64,000 nt of DNA from Cristatella mucedo (taxonomy: Eukaryota; Bryozoa; Phylactolaemata; Cristatellidae), in the NCBI GenBank assembly GCA_009760855.2, contig WPIO01000206.1, positions 242,001-306,000 of the forward strand, written 5' to 3'. Under the pieces are notes generated by a model, which had not been told where the DNA came from, searched no databases, and was given only the letters and a program-made list of their open reading frames with translations. Made by a program: the position numbers and the translations under genes. Positions 21,650 through 32,636 of this stretch are shown piece by piece (position 1 is the first letter of the stretch; each line of letters opens with the position of its first letter).

Positions 21650-22061
21650 GAAACAAATGTATGAAAAATATATAAAATTACAGTACTTATTTTTGTATTT
21701 TTGAATTTTGAACTTTAGTCTCTTTTCATTTTTTTTGTGTTATTACCAATATTATGATGTAAAAAATGTTTACTCAATTTTTTAATAAAATGTCACTGCT
21801 ATACGATTATCACTGAGGTCTCCCACAGCAACACCTATTACACAAAAATAAACAAACAGCAAAAGACAATGATGCTACTTATTATTAATAATATTTTTTT
21901 AATTAAATATTTATTGTAGTATATATCCTCAAGTAAAAACTTGGTAGTACAAATGGTAAAAATTTGTCCGATGAACAAATCCGGCTCCGGCTCCGGCTCC
22001 GGCCGTATTTGTCATCAAAAATCCGGCAAATCCGGCTCCGGCCGAATTTGAAAAAATCAAA
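21650..22061 (+). other. hAT 3' non-coding region and right subterminal array
   Basis: AT-rich 3' UTR, then CCGGCTCC repeats at 21,980-22,050 that mirror the left end. Confidence 0.6.
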
Positions 22062-22147
22062 TCCGGTACAGCCCTAATTATTATTATTGTGCCTGATTAT
22101 GTGTGCAGTTGTCTCCGTTCAAGAATGGATGACGTTAGCTAGCTTAT

Positions 22148-22230
22148 TTATTTTCGCAAATGAGCAAATGAAAGGATACGCTTATGTAGCTTTGTTATTT
22201 TCCCAAACGAGCAAATGAAAGGATACGCCT
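22148..22230. repeat. Two-copy 47-bp tandem repeat
   Basis: TTATTTTC(G/C)C followed by AAA(T/C)GAGCAAATGAAAGG occurs at 22,148 and again at 22,195 with few mismatches. Confidence 0.8.
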
Positions 22231-22239
22231 GTGTCTAAA

Positions 22240-22640
22240 TATGCCTGCCATGGGACAATTTTTGTAGTTTATAGATAGGTCGTGCGTCCAGGAAAGTATT
22301 CATGTTAACTGCCATGGTCTGTGGTACCTGCATGTCTTTCACAATCAACTCAGTTCCATTACAGAATCTGCATCGCTCAGACTAAACTCATTTTCTCACA
22401 GTCGCTAGTAGTTACTATAAATAAATTCCCATCACTCATCTCCAGCTAAGTTGTTTCTCTACGGACTTCACTTGACCTCGTGAAGTGGTGCATTTAAATA
22501 TTAGTTTTATAAGCAATGAAAAACCTGAGATCATTTAGAGTAAAGTGTCTGTGGACGGTACTATGCAAAACTGCCCAAGATAGAGATAATACATAAATAA
22601 GTGCTTGGTGATTTAAGAGCCTCTTTTCTGTAGTGACAGA
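22240..22640. other. No feature recognised
   Basis: AT-rich non-coding sequence. Confidence 0.4.
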
Positions 22641-22780
22641 CAAGCCTTTGCGTTAATCACCACGGCTTGTAGCTGAGATAAGGGATTCTCCAATCCCTGG
22701 AGAGTTCGAACCCAGGACCTCGGGAAAGAAGTCATGAAAAGTAACAGCCTTACCTAGTGTGCCATCACGGCTCACCAATC
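22640..22780 (-). mobile_element. tRNA-derived SINE
   Basis: On the minus strand an A box (TGGCACACTAGG, 22,753-22,764) and a B box (GGTTCGAACTC, 22,702-22,712) are spaced as in tRNA genes, with a T-arm-like CCTGG...CCAGG around the B box. The acceptor stem does not close, so it is not a functional tRNA. The head GTGAGCCGTGATGGC recurs at 17,372, giving a family of at least two or three members. Confidence 0.7.
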
Positions 22781-22879
22781 GGATAGGGATCGCATCTAAT
22801 TAACAGAGCTTGATCAGCCAGATATCTACCGAGCAAATCAACGATACAAATTGTAATAAAACATTTTATAAACCATCTT

Positions 22880-23265
22880 CATACCACTCGATATTGTTCT
22901 AGGCACTTTACTTTAGCTGCAAAGGGAGCCCCATTGAATGCTTGGTGGGAGCATGCTGAAGAAATAACAAGAGTACTATGGTTATGGGTGACATGCAAAG
23001 GGTCATTGAGCATAATCACGCAATTGTCGAGTCACAGGGACACACAAATGCTGTGATAAAAATGTGCGTTATTAGTTTCTTTGTAAATTTGGTCAAACCA
23101 GTAGAAGTTGTGAAGAAAATGGGAAGTGAGTTTCAGGCTGTGGGAGCATGTGAACTAAAGGAGCGATTTCTAAAGTATTTTATGTTTGTCCAAGGTAGAG
23201 GTACGCAATTAGATTCCAAAAAGTGAGTGGTACGGTAGCCTAGTAAGGCAATAGAACTGATTGGT
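22880..23265 (-). mobile_element. LINE family A 3' fragment
   Basis: Reverse of the family 3' end (TCTAGGCACTTTACTTTAGC...CAAAGGG, GGTTATGGGTGACATG) followed by the RT tail (FSESNSLQIP-like) on the minus strand. The hairpin is eroded on its outer arm. Confidence 0.7.
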
Positions 23266-23269
23266 AGGC

Positions 23270-24670
23270 CAAAGAACGAAGGATCCTAAAAGTAAGTGAA
23301 AAAAGCACTCTCCAGTTAAGGAAATAGCCCGTCTTGATTACAGCTTAGATACTGGCTGATGGCTTGAAAACTCTTCCGATTTGAAGTCCGTAAGAAGTTT
23401 TAAATGCATGCATAATGTAACTAAGCAATGCATTTAGCTGCTGTAACTTGATTCGAGGTTTGATTACTACTTAACTGCACAAGTCTTAGCCGGAATTATT
23501 GGAAAAATCAAAAGCATGATGGGCTGAACGTGTCAGACAGTTTCCCTAGCTGTGAGAGCATTATTGTCAGGCAATAAGAATGAGCGTAGTGTTTTCTTAT
23601 TGCAAACTAATTTTCAGTACCAGATAATTTTAAGGAACCCAGAACAAGTTTTGACCACTTGCTATCATGAAAAGCAATTTGGAACTGACCTGAAACTTTC
23701 CACCGCAGTCCCTTACCTCGCTCTAGTTCTACCTAGACTTTGGTACGCTGCTGTGAGCAGCTTGCCATTTTATGGAGACTCTACGAGTAGCGTTTTGCTC
23801 AACTTCTAAAATCACGAGTGCAATCACGGAAACGGCGTGTCATTTGAAATACATTTCCACTAAAAGGGCAGCTGTTCAGATATTAGACACATTAGACATA
23901 TAGACACACTAAATAAAGGCTTCCAACAGATTTGATATTTACCAAAAGCGTGGACAGTCGGTTTAAGTAAGGCAGGGGTTGGCCCAATTTCTAGTCTGAA
24001 TTTGGAGTAGTTTAAGCTTAGTAGGTTCAAACCAGATAATCGAGTGAGCTGAAGTGAGTGATGATTCCCTAAAGTCATTGCTCTGATTAATAATGAGCAA
24101 TTGCAGGTTGACAATCGGTGTCGCATGAGGCAGCTGAGATGCAGCCCACAGACAAAGCTATCAATGGTTTCGCACACGCAATATGTTACATTGAAAGATT
24201 AATACCTCATTTTAACCTATTTTGAATTTCAGAATCAGCTGCAAATCAATGATATGGAAATTTTCCACTTCAAAGATAATGCTGCCATTTTGGACGTGCT
24301 TAATCTTTTGAGCAGGGCATTAGCACACTGCATGTAGTCAGACGCCTAGGCACGGTCGAAATACAATCTCTCTCTTTATCCCAAAGTGTTGGATTGCTTT
24401 TAGGAGTTCCATCTTGCTATCACGAGCTGGGGCTTTGCTCAATTTTTAAACTAAAATCTTAATTTTAGACTATGGGTTAAAAAAGGAAATTAAAATAATG
24501 GATTATCTTCACTTTATACGTTGTTAGTGGACAAGTAATAACACAAAATGGCTGACAGCTTCCTTCATGTATACTAATACATCAACCATGGAGAGGTCTC
24601 CGTAACTTTTTCCTTTTCCGACTAGAAATCACTGAGATAATACAAGAGCTTCGGGTCCCGAAAAGAAGTT
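23270..24670. other. Long stretch without a recognised gene
   Basis: Frames at 23,552-23,809 (+) and 23,860-24,177 (-) are 85-105 codons but have no recognisable domain. Probably very old repeat or plain intergenic DNA. Confidence 0.4.
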
Positions 24671-24671
24671 T

Positions 24672-24850
24672 TGTTCAGGTTTTAGAGCTAATCAGTCCAC
24701 AGCCCCTTTAATTCTGCTACTTTGTCGAGCAACACAATGTAATGTAATAATTGTAACTTAACGTATCTCCGTCTGTAACTCCTCACAGATACACAGACTA
24801 AATGCGGGCCACGCAGGAGAGTTTTGTCTAGGCGTTTGTACGTACCGTGA
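24672..24850. mobile_element. LINE scraps (families A and B)
   Basis: 24,675-24,712 (+) matches the S-G-F-R-A-N-H/Q-S-T-E part of LINE A. 24,765-24,845 resembles the reverse of the LINE B 3' end (GTATCTCCGTCTGTAACTCC, CGCAGGAGAGTTTTGT). Confidence 0.5.
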
Positions 24851-25024
24851 AAATTTCCGTTTCATTGTCGGAAGAGTCGTATTTGTAGCATCACACCATG
24901 CTTCCCTTGCAAGGAATGTAAAGTCACTAGAAAGAGATTGAGTTCAGAGATTGATAATTGATTTTGCTGTAGATTTATAGTCATCATAGTTATTATTTTT
25001 AATATTATTCTTCCACTTCTTTTA

Positions 25025-25580
25025 GCTGACCTGAACAGGCTACCAGTCAAGAATATTGTTGATTTCAAGGCATTATCAAGTACTTTTAAGTCCTTTCATT
25101 TTTTTATCGTAATCCTACCTATCAGATCTACTTCCCGCCAGGCTCAAAATACTACCACTGGCTTTTCAGAATATAATCGCGTACCTAAAAATCGTAAGGA
25201 GCGTCAAATTCTTCGGCAATTATGCCATTAGTTCTCATCCACCAGAAGCCCGGAACTCACTTCGAACTGGCGTCACGACGTTCCCTGACCTGAGCAGATT
25301 TAAAAAGAATCTATTAACGCATCTCAAAATTACAGCATTTAGTGGGCTTCCATTATTCGTCCTCTATGTATTTATGCCTCCTTAAAATATGGAGGGTATT
25401 ACTAACTTCAATTGCACGCTGACCCGGTGCAAGTCATACTTACCACGTTTTGCTTGTTATCATTTAGCATGCTGCCACTAACCATTCGACCAAGCTCTCT
25501 TTCCAGCAAACGCGAAAGGCCACAAAAGATATTAGGCTATCTGTGGGTACAATATTAAGTGAACTATTTTTTTCGATTGG
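25025..25580 (+). mobile_element. LINE family A 3' fragment in duplicated block
   Basis: Holds the RT tail from LADLHWLPVK-like through FRTAFSG-like sequence and an eroded 3' hairpin at about 25,515-25,575. It pairs with 2,735-3,350 including downstream flank. Confidence 0.7.
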
Positions 25581-26040
25581 TAGGATCTACAGCAGTCCAA
25601 TTATTCTTGTCGATGGTCAGTTAGTCTTGATCTTGTGTGTAATTTTGTGAAGCTTTGGCTTAGTAGACTTAGCTAGTTTAATTTCCGCGGTAAACCATAG
25701 ACCGTTAGGGTGAGGGCACACAGTGTGCCTGGTCAGAGTGGCAAACTAGTAGAGCATGTCTGCTAGTGTGATGCGAAAGCAATATATAACCTGGAACAGG
25801 TCGGAAGGTGGATTGAGCAGCCGACTCTGTGTACTATTCGCTAGTTAGTATTTGCTCCAAATATTAGGAAGCAATAACAATGTTTGGTTGGAACTTTGGT
25901 CACCAGTACTCGCATGGTTGTAAACGTACTAAATGTATTAGCGTTTACTTACTGGGTAGCACTGCCTGCTCCAATGGCTTCCGGTTTGGCTTCCGACAAC
26001 CAGAAGTCACGTGACCAATGCTGGTACGCCTCGAGAGCGC
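25580..26040. repeat. Duplicated non-coding block (pair at 3.35-3.59 and 4.09-4.41 kb)
   Basis: Collinear with the copy near the window start, except that the copy there carries about 500 bases of extra sequence including a LINE endonuclease fragment. Confidence 0.8.
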
Positions 26041-26255
26041 GACAGTCGAACCTGAGGTGACGAACAGCTAAGTGCAACTAAGACAGAGCAGTTGTGTTCT
26101 GTCGGCTACTCAGCTAGCTGCTCAAATCTTGAGGTGCTGTAGCAGTCAGCCTTCGGGGTCGGGACCATCGCTAGTGACGCAGGCGCATGGTAGCTTTTTG
26201 TAGTTGGGCTTCGGCAGTTCTCACGCTGTTAATTCCACCGGTCCTGTTCGCGTCG

Positions 26256-26541
26256 TGTGGTTTGGCATACACAACGCTGGCCCAGAACAACGCCAACGGT
26301 TTATCGTACAAGGCACGGAGCAGCAAGACGCACGATTGCCTTCGCCCCCTTCTCACACTAGAGTCTCTCCACTTCTCCACTCCTCTGGTTGACCCCGATG
26401 ATTCATCAAGGACCACAACTCTGCAGCTGGACAGCGGCCGACCCTGATGGTGAATTCACCATCTGGCCACCAGGGGTTACAGGCCGGTGTCCATGCCACA
26501 TCACAGGCTCATTAGAGGAGCCGGCATACACTCAAACTACA
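26256..26541 (-). mobile_element. Solo LTR, family C (286 bp)
   Basis: On the minus strand it runs TGTAGTTTGAG...AAACCACA and is flanked by the 5-bp direct repeat CGTCG (26,251-26,255 and 26,542-26,546, + strand). The duplicated block at 31.6 kb lacks it. A relative in + orientation lies at 62.29-62.51 kb. The poly(A) signal is mutated here (GATAAA on the minus strand). Confidence 0.82.
26446..26463. repeat. Perfect 18-bp palindrome in LTR-C
   Basis: GATGGTGAATTCACCATC is its own reverse complement. The relative at about 62,340 has GATGGTGGATTCACCATC, with one change at the centre. Confidence 0.85.
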
Positions 26542-26860
26542 CGTCGCACCACGCAAATGCTTAGGGTAGTTTATTACACTCTTGCTTCGGGAGTTCGAGC
26601 AGTTAACTCAATCGGACCGGTGCGCCCTGGGTAAAGGGCTTGAGCCATCGCATAACCATTACTAACAGGCCCACTATAAACTGTTGCTTTCGGCCGCCTG
26701 TGTTTTAACCGGGCTGCAGTGCTGCAATACAACATCCACCGGTTGGGAACCGGGGACAAGCTTCTGAGTGGTGACACTTTTTCGTGCTTAGCGACGTTAC
26801 AGCAGCCGGTGTAAAGCATATTTATTTAAGGCACTACCTATCCTACATGCCAGTAACTTC

Positions 26861-27043
26861 TTACATCCGACGTTTCGTCTGTTTTCGCATGCTCAAGTTC
26901 TCATCTATCAGCATTCTATGGACACTCTTCTTTTTCAGCTTCGTTACTTCTGTCTCTACTGTGCGAATCCTCTTTCTGTTAGCTTTGTGGATCCGCTGTA
27001 CCAGGGCAGCATACTGCTCCAGTGGAGGTTTGCCTTCTGCCAA
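26861..27043 (-). pseudogene. Lys/Arg-rich C-terminal exon-like ORF, unidentified
   Basis: Minus-strand frame of 60 codons, including LPPLEQYAALVQRIHKANRK-like sequence and KLKKKSVHRMLIDENLSMRK, ending in a stop; TTTATT (AATAAA on minus) lies about 40 bases downstream near 26,820. A TTGGCAG acceptor precedes the likely exon start near 27,045. The paralogous stretch at 31,900-32,090 has frameshifts. It may be the last exon of an old gene copied with the block. No family recognised. Confidence 0.35.
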
Positions 27044-28884
27044 TGCTCAGCTTCAGTGTCCTATCACGATATTTAAATTTCCACCTCAATCACTCACGGA
27101 TTATTCATTATTTTGGCTTTTTGAAAATGAATCGGCACCAACTAAAGCCCGAGCCATTCCAAGCAGCCACAAAAAGCCAGCGTCTCGGTGCACGAGTCCA
27201 TCAGGACCACCCTGACTGCTGATTAGCGATCATGCAAAGAAAAGCTTGGGCTGGTCACGGCAGCCGCAAAACGTCTCCTGGTATGTCCATCACGGTTACA
27301 TTTGAGGTGACCCCGATGATGACAGTTGCTTAGAACATTGGACCTAAACCTACTAATAGAGAATTGCAGGCTGGCTTACGTATTGCCAAGTACATGAGCA
27401 AAAAATAGAACGATTTGATTCCGTTTTACAATTAATTCAGATGGCGGAGCTTTCGGCAGAGCTCGACTCTGCAGGTACTCAGCAGCTAGGCTGGCGATTG
27501 CCTGTGAGCACCAGGAATATTCCTGCTGCTGCTACTTTGTGGGAAATCTTCACCGTGGCATAAAAATGGTGTTAGAGCGCCAGGGAATATCAAAGGTAGT
27601 GGAGAACGGCTGCTACACATTACAACTGTGTCAGCAGATATTCAGTACGTGCTGCGAGTGACGACGTTTTAGCAGGGGAGCAAGCTTATTCGGGGAAGTC
27701 TTTGCATTCAAGATCATGGTGCCAGAAGAAAAGGTTAGCCTCTCTACTATTCAGGATTAGATTTTATTGAGACCTCAAAAAAGTCTAGGTTTTTAATATT
27801 TCCAAAAGACGACTGGTTTCTTTAGAGGAAGTGCTTCACCACTGCTGAAGCGTGCCACACTCTCAAACATGGCGATACGCAGCTCTGGTGCCTACGCAGA
27901 GAGAGTCTCCGCCACCCTGTTCTATCTACCTTCACCTAGGGTTATGAGTTCACTGGCAGAAGAATAAGCTACAGGGTACTAATCGAGGGTTTTACCGAAC
28001 TGCATTCGCAGTCGAGTCACGCAATTGTCGCCGCCCATTCAGTCCAGTCTTATTATCGAGCTCCGCACAATCACTCTCGAAGACAAGCAAGCGAACGTGG
28101 TCATATCTACAGAGAGCTCTCACGGTGGACAAGAGCATCTCATAACTTAGGTCCTCTGCGTCTAGGCTGGTCTGTGACTTACATAGACGAAGGACCAAAG
28201 AAAGGAAGGCAAGACAAGCAATGACGGTTCGAGAGCACTTCCGCTTCTACCTCCCACGTGGAGAAAGTAAAATATTGAGTGCTGTTTCTCTCAACGAAAA
28301 TCATCCCTCCTTTTTCCACATGCACGGTATCAAGTACTAAATTTACCGGGAAAAGCCGAATCCATAGCTCTGTCATTTTCTTATTCAAACTCCAATTTTG
28401 ACTCTCTGTCCAAGTGATTTTCTTTATATCACCCTCTCTTTCTCGAATTATCTCTCCCTGTCTGTCTTATTCTGCTCATATTTGCTATTGCATTAGACGA
28501 GTGCCTACTATTTAAGAGTAGTGCGACTGCCAATCGCTTACAGTTGGTAAGAGTAGCCATTGAACCTGCCAGATCTTTAGCCCACACAACGAGTGGCGAC
28601 GCTTGTATCGGGAGACCAGCCCCTCGTTTTACTTTTATTTAATTTCGCCGAATTTAAGATAAACGCCCACCTTATCAAGTAGCCTCCTGCTTTAGTACGC
28701 ACACTTTTAAGTACACATGTTTTTCATTAAATTTCTGGGTTCAAGATTTATTAGTTCAAATTGTCATGAATCGTCATTTGGTGCAGCTTGTGAAGTTTCT
28801 TGCATTTGGCTTCTAGGAAGACCGCCCGGATCTTGTTCACAAATGATTCAAAAGATTTCTTAAGATCGTTAAATATAGCGTCAG

Positions 28885-28990
28885 CTTTTTTTCATGACCT
28901 CGATCCCAAGGTCGTCACTTCGAATCGTGTGGTGGGCGATACTTTATCGGTGCTGCTAGCTGTAGTGATAGCCGTAAAGGTTCTTCTGTG
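28885..28990 (+). mobile_element. tRNA-SINE-like remnant
   Basis: CATGACCTCGATCCCAAGGTCG then CACTTCGAATCG (B-box-like) and GTGGTGGGCGATAC align with the 17,372-17,461 SINE. The A box is lost. Confidence 0.4.
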
Positions 28991-29039
28991 GCTATACAAA
29001 AAAATGTTGTTAAATTAGCTTGTGTATTTTTTGTTCAGC

Positions 29040-29640
29040 AGCTGATCCTCGATGTTGATAACCTGCTTATAAAGTCATTCCAAACCCTGAAATACAACTC
29101 TACTTTCTACACCGGCATTTACGTTTTAAGGTTAATGTCTTCATCATCACCCATCACACTTTCAACCATTTTCATCGGCTCAAATAGCTCGTCAACAACT
29201 TCCAATACCGCAGCACATATTCTTCGTTGTTCTCGTCCTCAACGTGAATAGACTCAGCCAGTACTGATAAAGCGATAGATAAATTCAATATTTCAATTTT
29301 TTTGCCTTCGCAAGTTTGGCATCCACAATCTACTAAGCCTGCTGTGTATTCTCTCAGGGTCAGCTGTCCAATTTATGATAAAGCTAATCAAGTCAAAGTG
29401 GCGCACACAGGCAGTTAGTTGGATAAATGTTTCTGCAATTTAGCTCGCCACACGTCACTTCGATAAGTCATTTTCAAGTGACAAAAAGCGTTGCCTGGCA
29501 TTTGTCTTGCATCTTATCTCTACGATGATGATTAGCTTGAGTATATCGCCTTGCCATCAGAGCTCCGACAAATAGGTATTTAGTGGTAGATGCTGGTTCT
29601 TCGTTAATGTTTCGAGGTCATTGTAGGTGTCTTGTGACAA
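29040..29640 (-). pseudogene. Decayed coding-like stretch, unidentified
   Basis: On the minus strand, long low-stop segments are seen in changing frames: LSQDTYNDLETLTKNQHLPL with NTYLSEL, then LISFIINWTADPERIHSRLS, and VLEVVDELFEPMKMVESVMG. This pattern suggests an old protein or transposase copy with several stops. I do not recognise the family. Confidence 0.35.
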
Positions 29641-29979
29641 TATATCAGTGTTAAGCCAACAGTACAGTACTAACACTGCCATGATATGTGGTGTGAATGC
29701 AGGAACGAACTGCAGTTACACTATGGTCGCTTTTGTAAGCATCAATAGTACTGAAAAGCAGGCATCAACATTATATATTCCTGAGGTATTTCTTGTGAAT
29801 TTGTATTTGTAATAGGTTGATTTTCATTAGCAAAGAAGCTTCTTATTGTCATTATTTATTCTAAAGTATTCTAGCTGTCGGCAGATATTCAAACACATAT
29901 GTACGATTAAACTAAGTTAAAAATAAGAATAAACTAAGGCAACAATTAAAATCGGACGAAATTAATCCGAGCAGAGTGC

Positions 29980-30700
29980 AGCTTATGCAAGCCGTGCAAA
30001 GGTAATTCTATCAGGCAACTACTTTTTGGCCGAGCAAAGCTAAAGTAGCGGGGACTTTAAGCTGGCCCGGCTCAGTTCGGGGTAGCCAGAGGAGAATTTT
30101 TAGGGACGCTGTAAAATTTAGCCATTTTTTCACGCTCCCTTTACAGCTCGGGTAAAGTGCCTAAAAAATTCAGTTACGTAGGGGCACTATTATTCGTATT
30201 ATTACTGTAAATCCTTTCGCGCGACGTTCAAAGATAGAAGCCGCGTCTTTTCAGGCTGAGCAAAGGTAAATTGGGCAGGACACAAAGGGTCGGCTAGACT
30301 AAACTAAAGCGAGCGGGCCACGAGTCTTGGAGTTTAGCAAAGCTAGGCAGTGCCGTTTGAAGTTTCACGGAGCGCGTTAAGGTTAAGCCTGCGAAAAAAA
30401 GGTTTATCGAGCGAAGCAAAGCTACAGCGAGCCGAGAGCTGTGTCACTTGGCGGAAATAAGGCTAAGCGACAGACACATAGTCAGGCTGAACAAAGCCCA
30501 AGCAGGCCTGGCAAATGTTAGGCTGGCGGCGCGGCGAAACTGAACCGAGCGAGGCATCGAATTATTCCTTGAGGGTGGGAGCGAAGCTAAACCAGGCACT
30601 GTGACATTTCAGCGCCACCGGCAAACCTTAACTGACTGAGGCAAAACATGTTCTGGCTTAGTGAAGCTCAAGTGAGTAGGACTACAGTTAAGCTGCTGTA
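29980..30700. repeat. Highly degenerate GCAAAGCTAAAGCGAGC-type repeat array
   Basis: Variants of (G/C)GCTGAGCAAAGCTAAAGCGAG recur about ten times (near 30,035, 30,255, 30,300, 30,330, 30,400, 30,460, 30,490, 30,530, 30,580, 30,660) with irregular spacing. No long unit is exactly repeated. It may be an eroded satellite. Confidence 0.5.
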
Positions 30701-30723
30701 GCGCAGAATCGGCCAACGCGACG

Positions 30724-31035
30724 ATGATTTTGCACTGGGGCAGCTGTCAGGTTAGCCACGATACTAGCCCTACACTAGCCCCTGCCTTAGTATGTCTGAC
30801 TAGGGCACCTAGAGCAGCTCATAGCAGGCGGACTAGCCAATCAGGAGCGAAGAGAGGTGTCAGTCTGACAGCGAGATCCACTCAGTTTAGAATGGATCTT
30901 TGGTCAGACGAAGAGCAGTCAGGATGTAAACCGACTACTGTAGACAAAGACAAAGAGCGACAGGATGGCAAGCTGGTGCAGGAGCCATCTAATAATTTAC
31001 AGGCAGAAGGGAATAGGCCGAGGACGGACACCTAG
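30724..31035 (+). other. 103-codon ORF, no recognised domain
   Basis: A single open frame just downstream of the degenerate array, rich in Arg, Ser, Thr and Gln. It has no signal peptide, no known motif and no splice context. Probably not a gene. Confidence 0.15.
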
Positions 31036-31082
31036 AGCTGGGATCCGAAAGTAGCTGCTACGCTCAAGGTCAAGAGGGCAGA

Positions 31083-31120
31083 GAGGGAGAGAGAGAGAGA
31101 GAGTCAGAAAGAGAGAGAGC

Positions 31121-31182
<62 letters not shown>

Positions 31183-31327
31183 GTGAGAGAGATGGAGAGA
31201 GAAAGAGAAAAATGGAGAGAGAGAGATGGAGAGTGACAGAGAGAGTGACAGAGAGAGTGACAGAGAGAGTGACAGAGAGAGTGACAGAGAGCCAGAGACA
31301 GAGAGTCAGAGACAGAGGGAGAGAGAG

Positions 31328-31391
<64 letters not shown>

Positions 31392-31392
31392 G
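31083..31392. repeat. GA-rich microsatellite with 12-bp inner unit
   Basis: (GA)n runs flank an inner array in which GTGACAGAGAGA repeats about four to five times (31,234-31,290). Long frames on either strand here are simple-sequence artefacts. Confidence 0.95.
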
Positions 31393-31439
31393 GTGGGTAT
31401 AGACGAGACAACTGAGCTCGGGGCCGCTGCTTCGGTAGT

Positions 31440-32636
31440 CGATGCGAGACTACGCCTCGAGAGAACGAAACTCGAACCTACGGCAACGAACAGCTGAGTG
31501 CAACTTAGACTGTGTGGGTGTGTTCTGTCGGCTACTCAGGTAGCTGCTCATATCTTTAGGTGCGGTAGCTGTCTGCCGTCGAAGTTTGGACCATCGCCAG
31601 CGCAGCAGGCGCTCGGTAGTTTATTATACTCGGGCTTCGGGAGTTCGCGAAGTTAATTCCGTTGGTCCGGTGCGCCCTGCGTAAAGAGCTTTCACCGGCG
31701 CGTCACTATTACTAAAAGGCCCCCAATAAACTGTTGCTTTCGGCAACCAGCTGTTGCCGCTTATATGTTAACCGTGCTGCAGCGCTGCACTACACCGTCC
31801 ACCAGTAGAAAACCGGGGAAGACCTCATCTGTGAGGTGACACTTTTTTTTGTGTATAGCGAAGTTACAGCAGCTCACTGTAATGCAGATTTATTTGAGGC
31901 ACTACCTGTCCTACGCACCCTTGGATACTTAAACCGGACGTTGTTCTTCGTCTTTTTTCGCGTGCTCAAGTTCTCATCCTATCTGCATTGTATTGACACT
32001 CTTCTTTTTCAGCACTTAATTCTGTCTCTACCTGTTAATACTCCTTCGTTAGCTTTGTGGATCCGCTTTACCAGGACAGGCTACTGATCCGGTGAAAGTT
32101 TGCCTACTTCCAACGCTCTGCTTCAGTGTCCTATCACGATATTTAAACGTCTCCCTCAATCACTCGCAGATTCTTAATTATTTTGGCTTTTTGAAAATGA
32201 ATCGGCACTAATTAAAGCCGAGCCATTCCAAGCAGCCCCAAAAAGCCAGCGATTCGGTGCACGAGTCCCTAAGGACAGCCCAGACTGCTGATTAGCAATC
32301 ATAAAGGAAGGCTTGGGCGGGTCACGATAGCCGCGCAAACGTCTCCTGGTATGTTCGCCACCCGCTGCATTTGAGGTGACCAAGATTATGAGAGTTATCT
32401 AGACAATTTTCCCTAAGGCCAACTAAAAGAGAATCGCACGTTGGCTAACGTATTGCTAAGTACAGTTGCAAAAACTAGAACGATTTGATTTCATTTTACA
32501 ACCCATTCAGTTGGCATGGCTTTCGCCGTAGCAAAATTCTGTGGGTACTCTACAGCTAGGCTGGTGCATAGTTGGAAGCAGCAGTAATATGCCTGCTGCT
32601 GTAACTGCTGGGAAATTGTCACCGTGGCATCAAAAT
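31440..32636. repeat. Duplicated block copy 2, part 1
   Basis: Pairs with 26,040-27,575 minus the solo LTR. It ends exactly where the LINE at 32,637 begins (CACCGTGGCATCAAAA). Confidence 0.85.

Larger units (their letters stand above)
18857..22076 (+). mobile_element. hAT transposon, 3.22 kb, decayed
   Basis: Terminal inverted repeats of 15 bp (TAGGGCTGTACCGGA at 18,857-18,871 and its reverse complement at 22,062-22,076) are flanked by the 8-bp direct repeat ATTATTAT (18,849-18,856 and 22,077-22,084), the size typical of hAT. Both ends carry clusters of CCGGCTCCGG-type subterminal motifs, probably transposase binding sites. The transposase region is broken, so it can no longer move on its own. 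Confidence 0.93.
26188..26635. repeat. About 88-bp host tandem duplication split by the solo LTR
   Basis: GGTAG....GGCTTCGG(C/G)AGTTC occurs on both sides of the LTR (26,188-26,250 and 26,567-26,630), but once in the paralogous block (31,617-31,680). Confidence 0.65.
26040..28880. repeat. Duplicated block, right part (pair at 31.44-38.22 kb)
   Basis: Collinear landmarks: TTCTGTCGGCTACTCAG (26,097/31,525), TAAACTGTTGCTTTCGGC (26,678/31,728), TTATTTTGGCTTTTTGAAAA (27,109/32,179), GTGCTTCACCACTGCTGAAG (27,831/34,950), TTCAAAAGATTTCTTAAGAT (28,848/38,190). The second copy is split by LINE insertions; this copy carries an extra solo LTR. An old LTR-D-like piece (ACCGAACTGCATTCGCAGTCGAG, about 27,995) lies inside both. 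No gene explains conservation of the block. Confidence 0.85.

Noticed and set aside
23552-24177. 85- and 105-codon frames as genes
   Set aside because: No domain, no splice or poly(A) context, and composition like the flanking non-coding DNA.
31070-31415. Two long frames (113 codons on minus, 67 on plus) of Leu-Ser or Glu-Arg repeats
   Set aside because: They are translations of a GA microsatellite, not genes.
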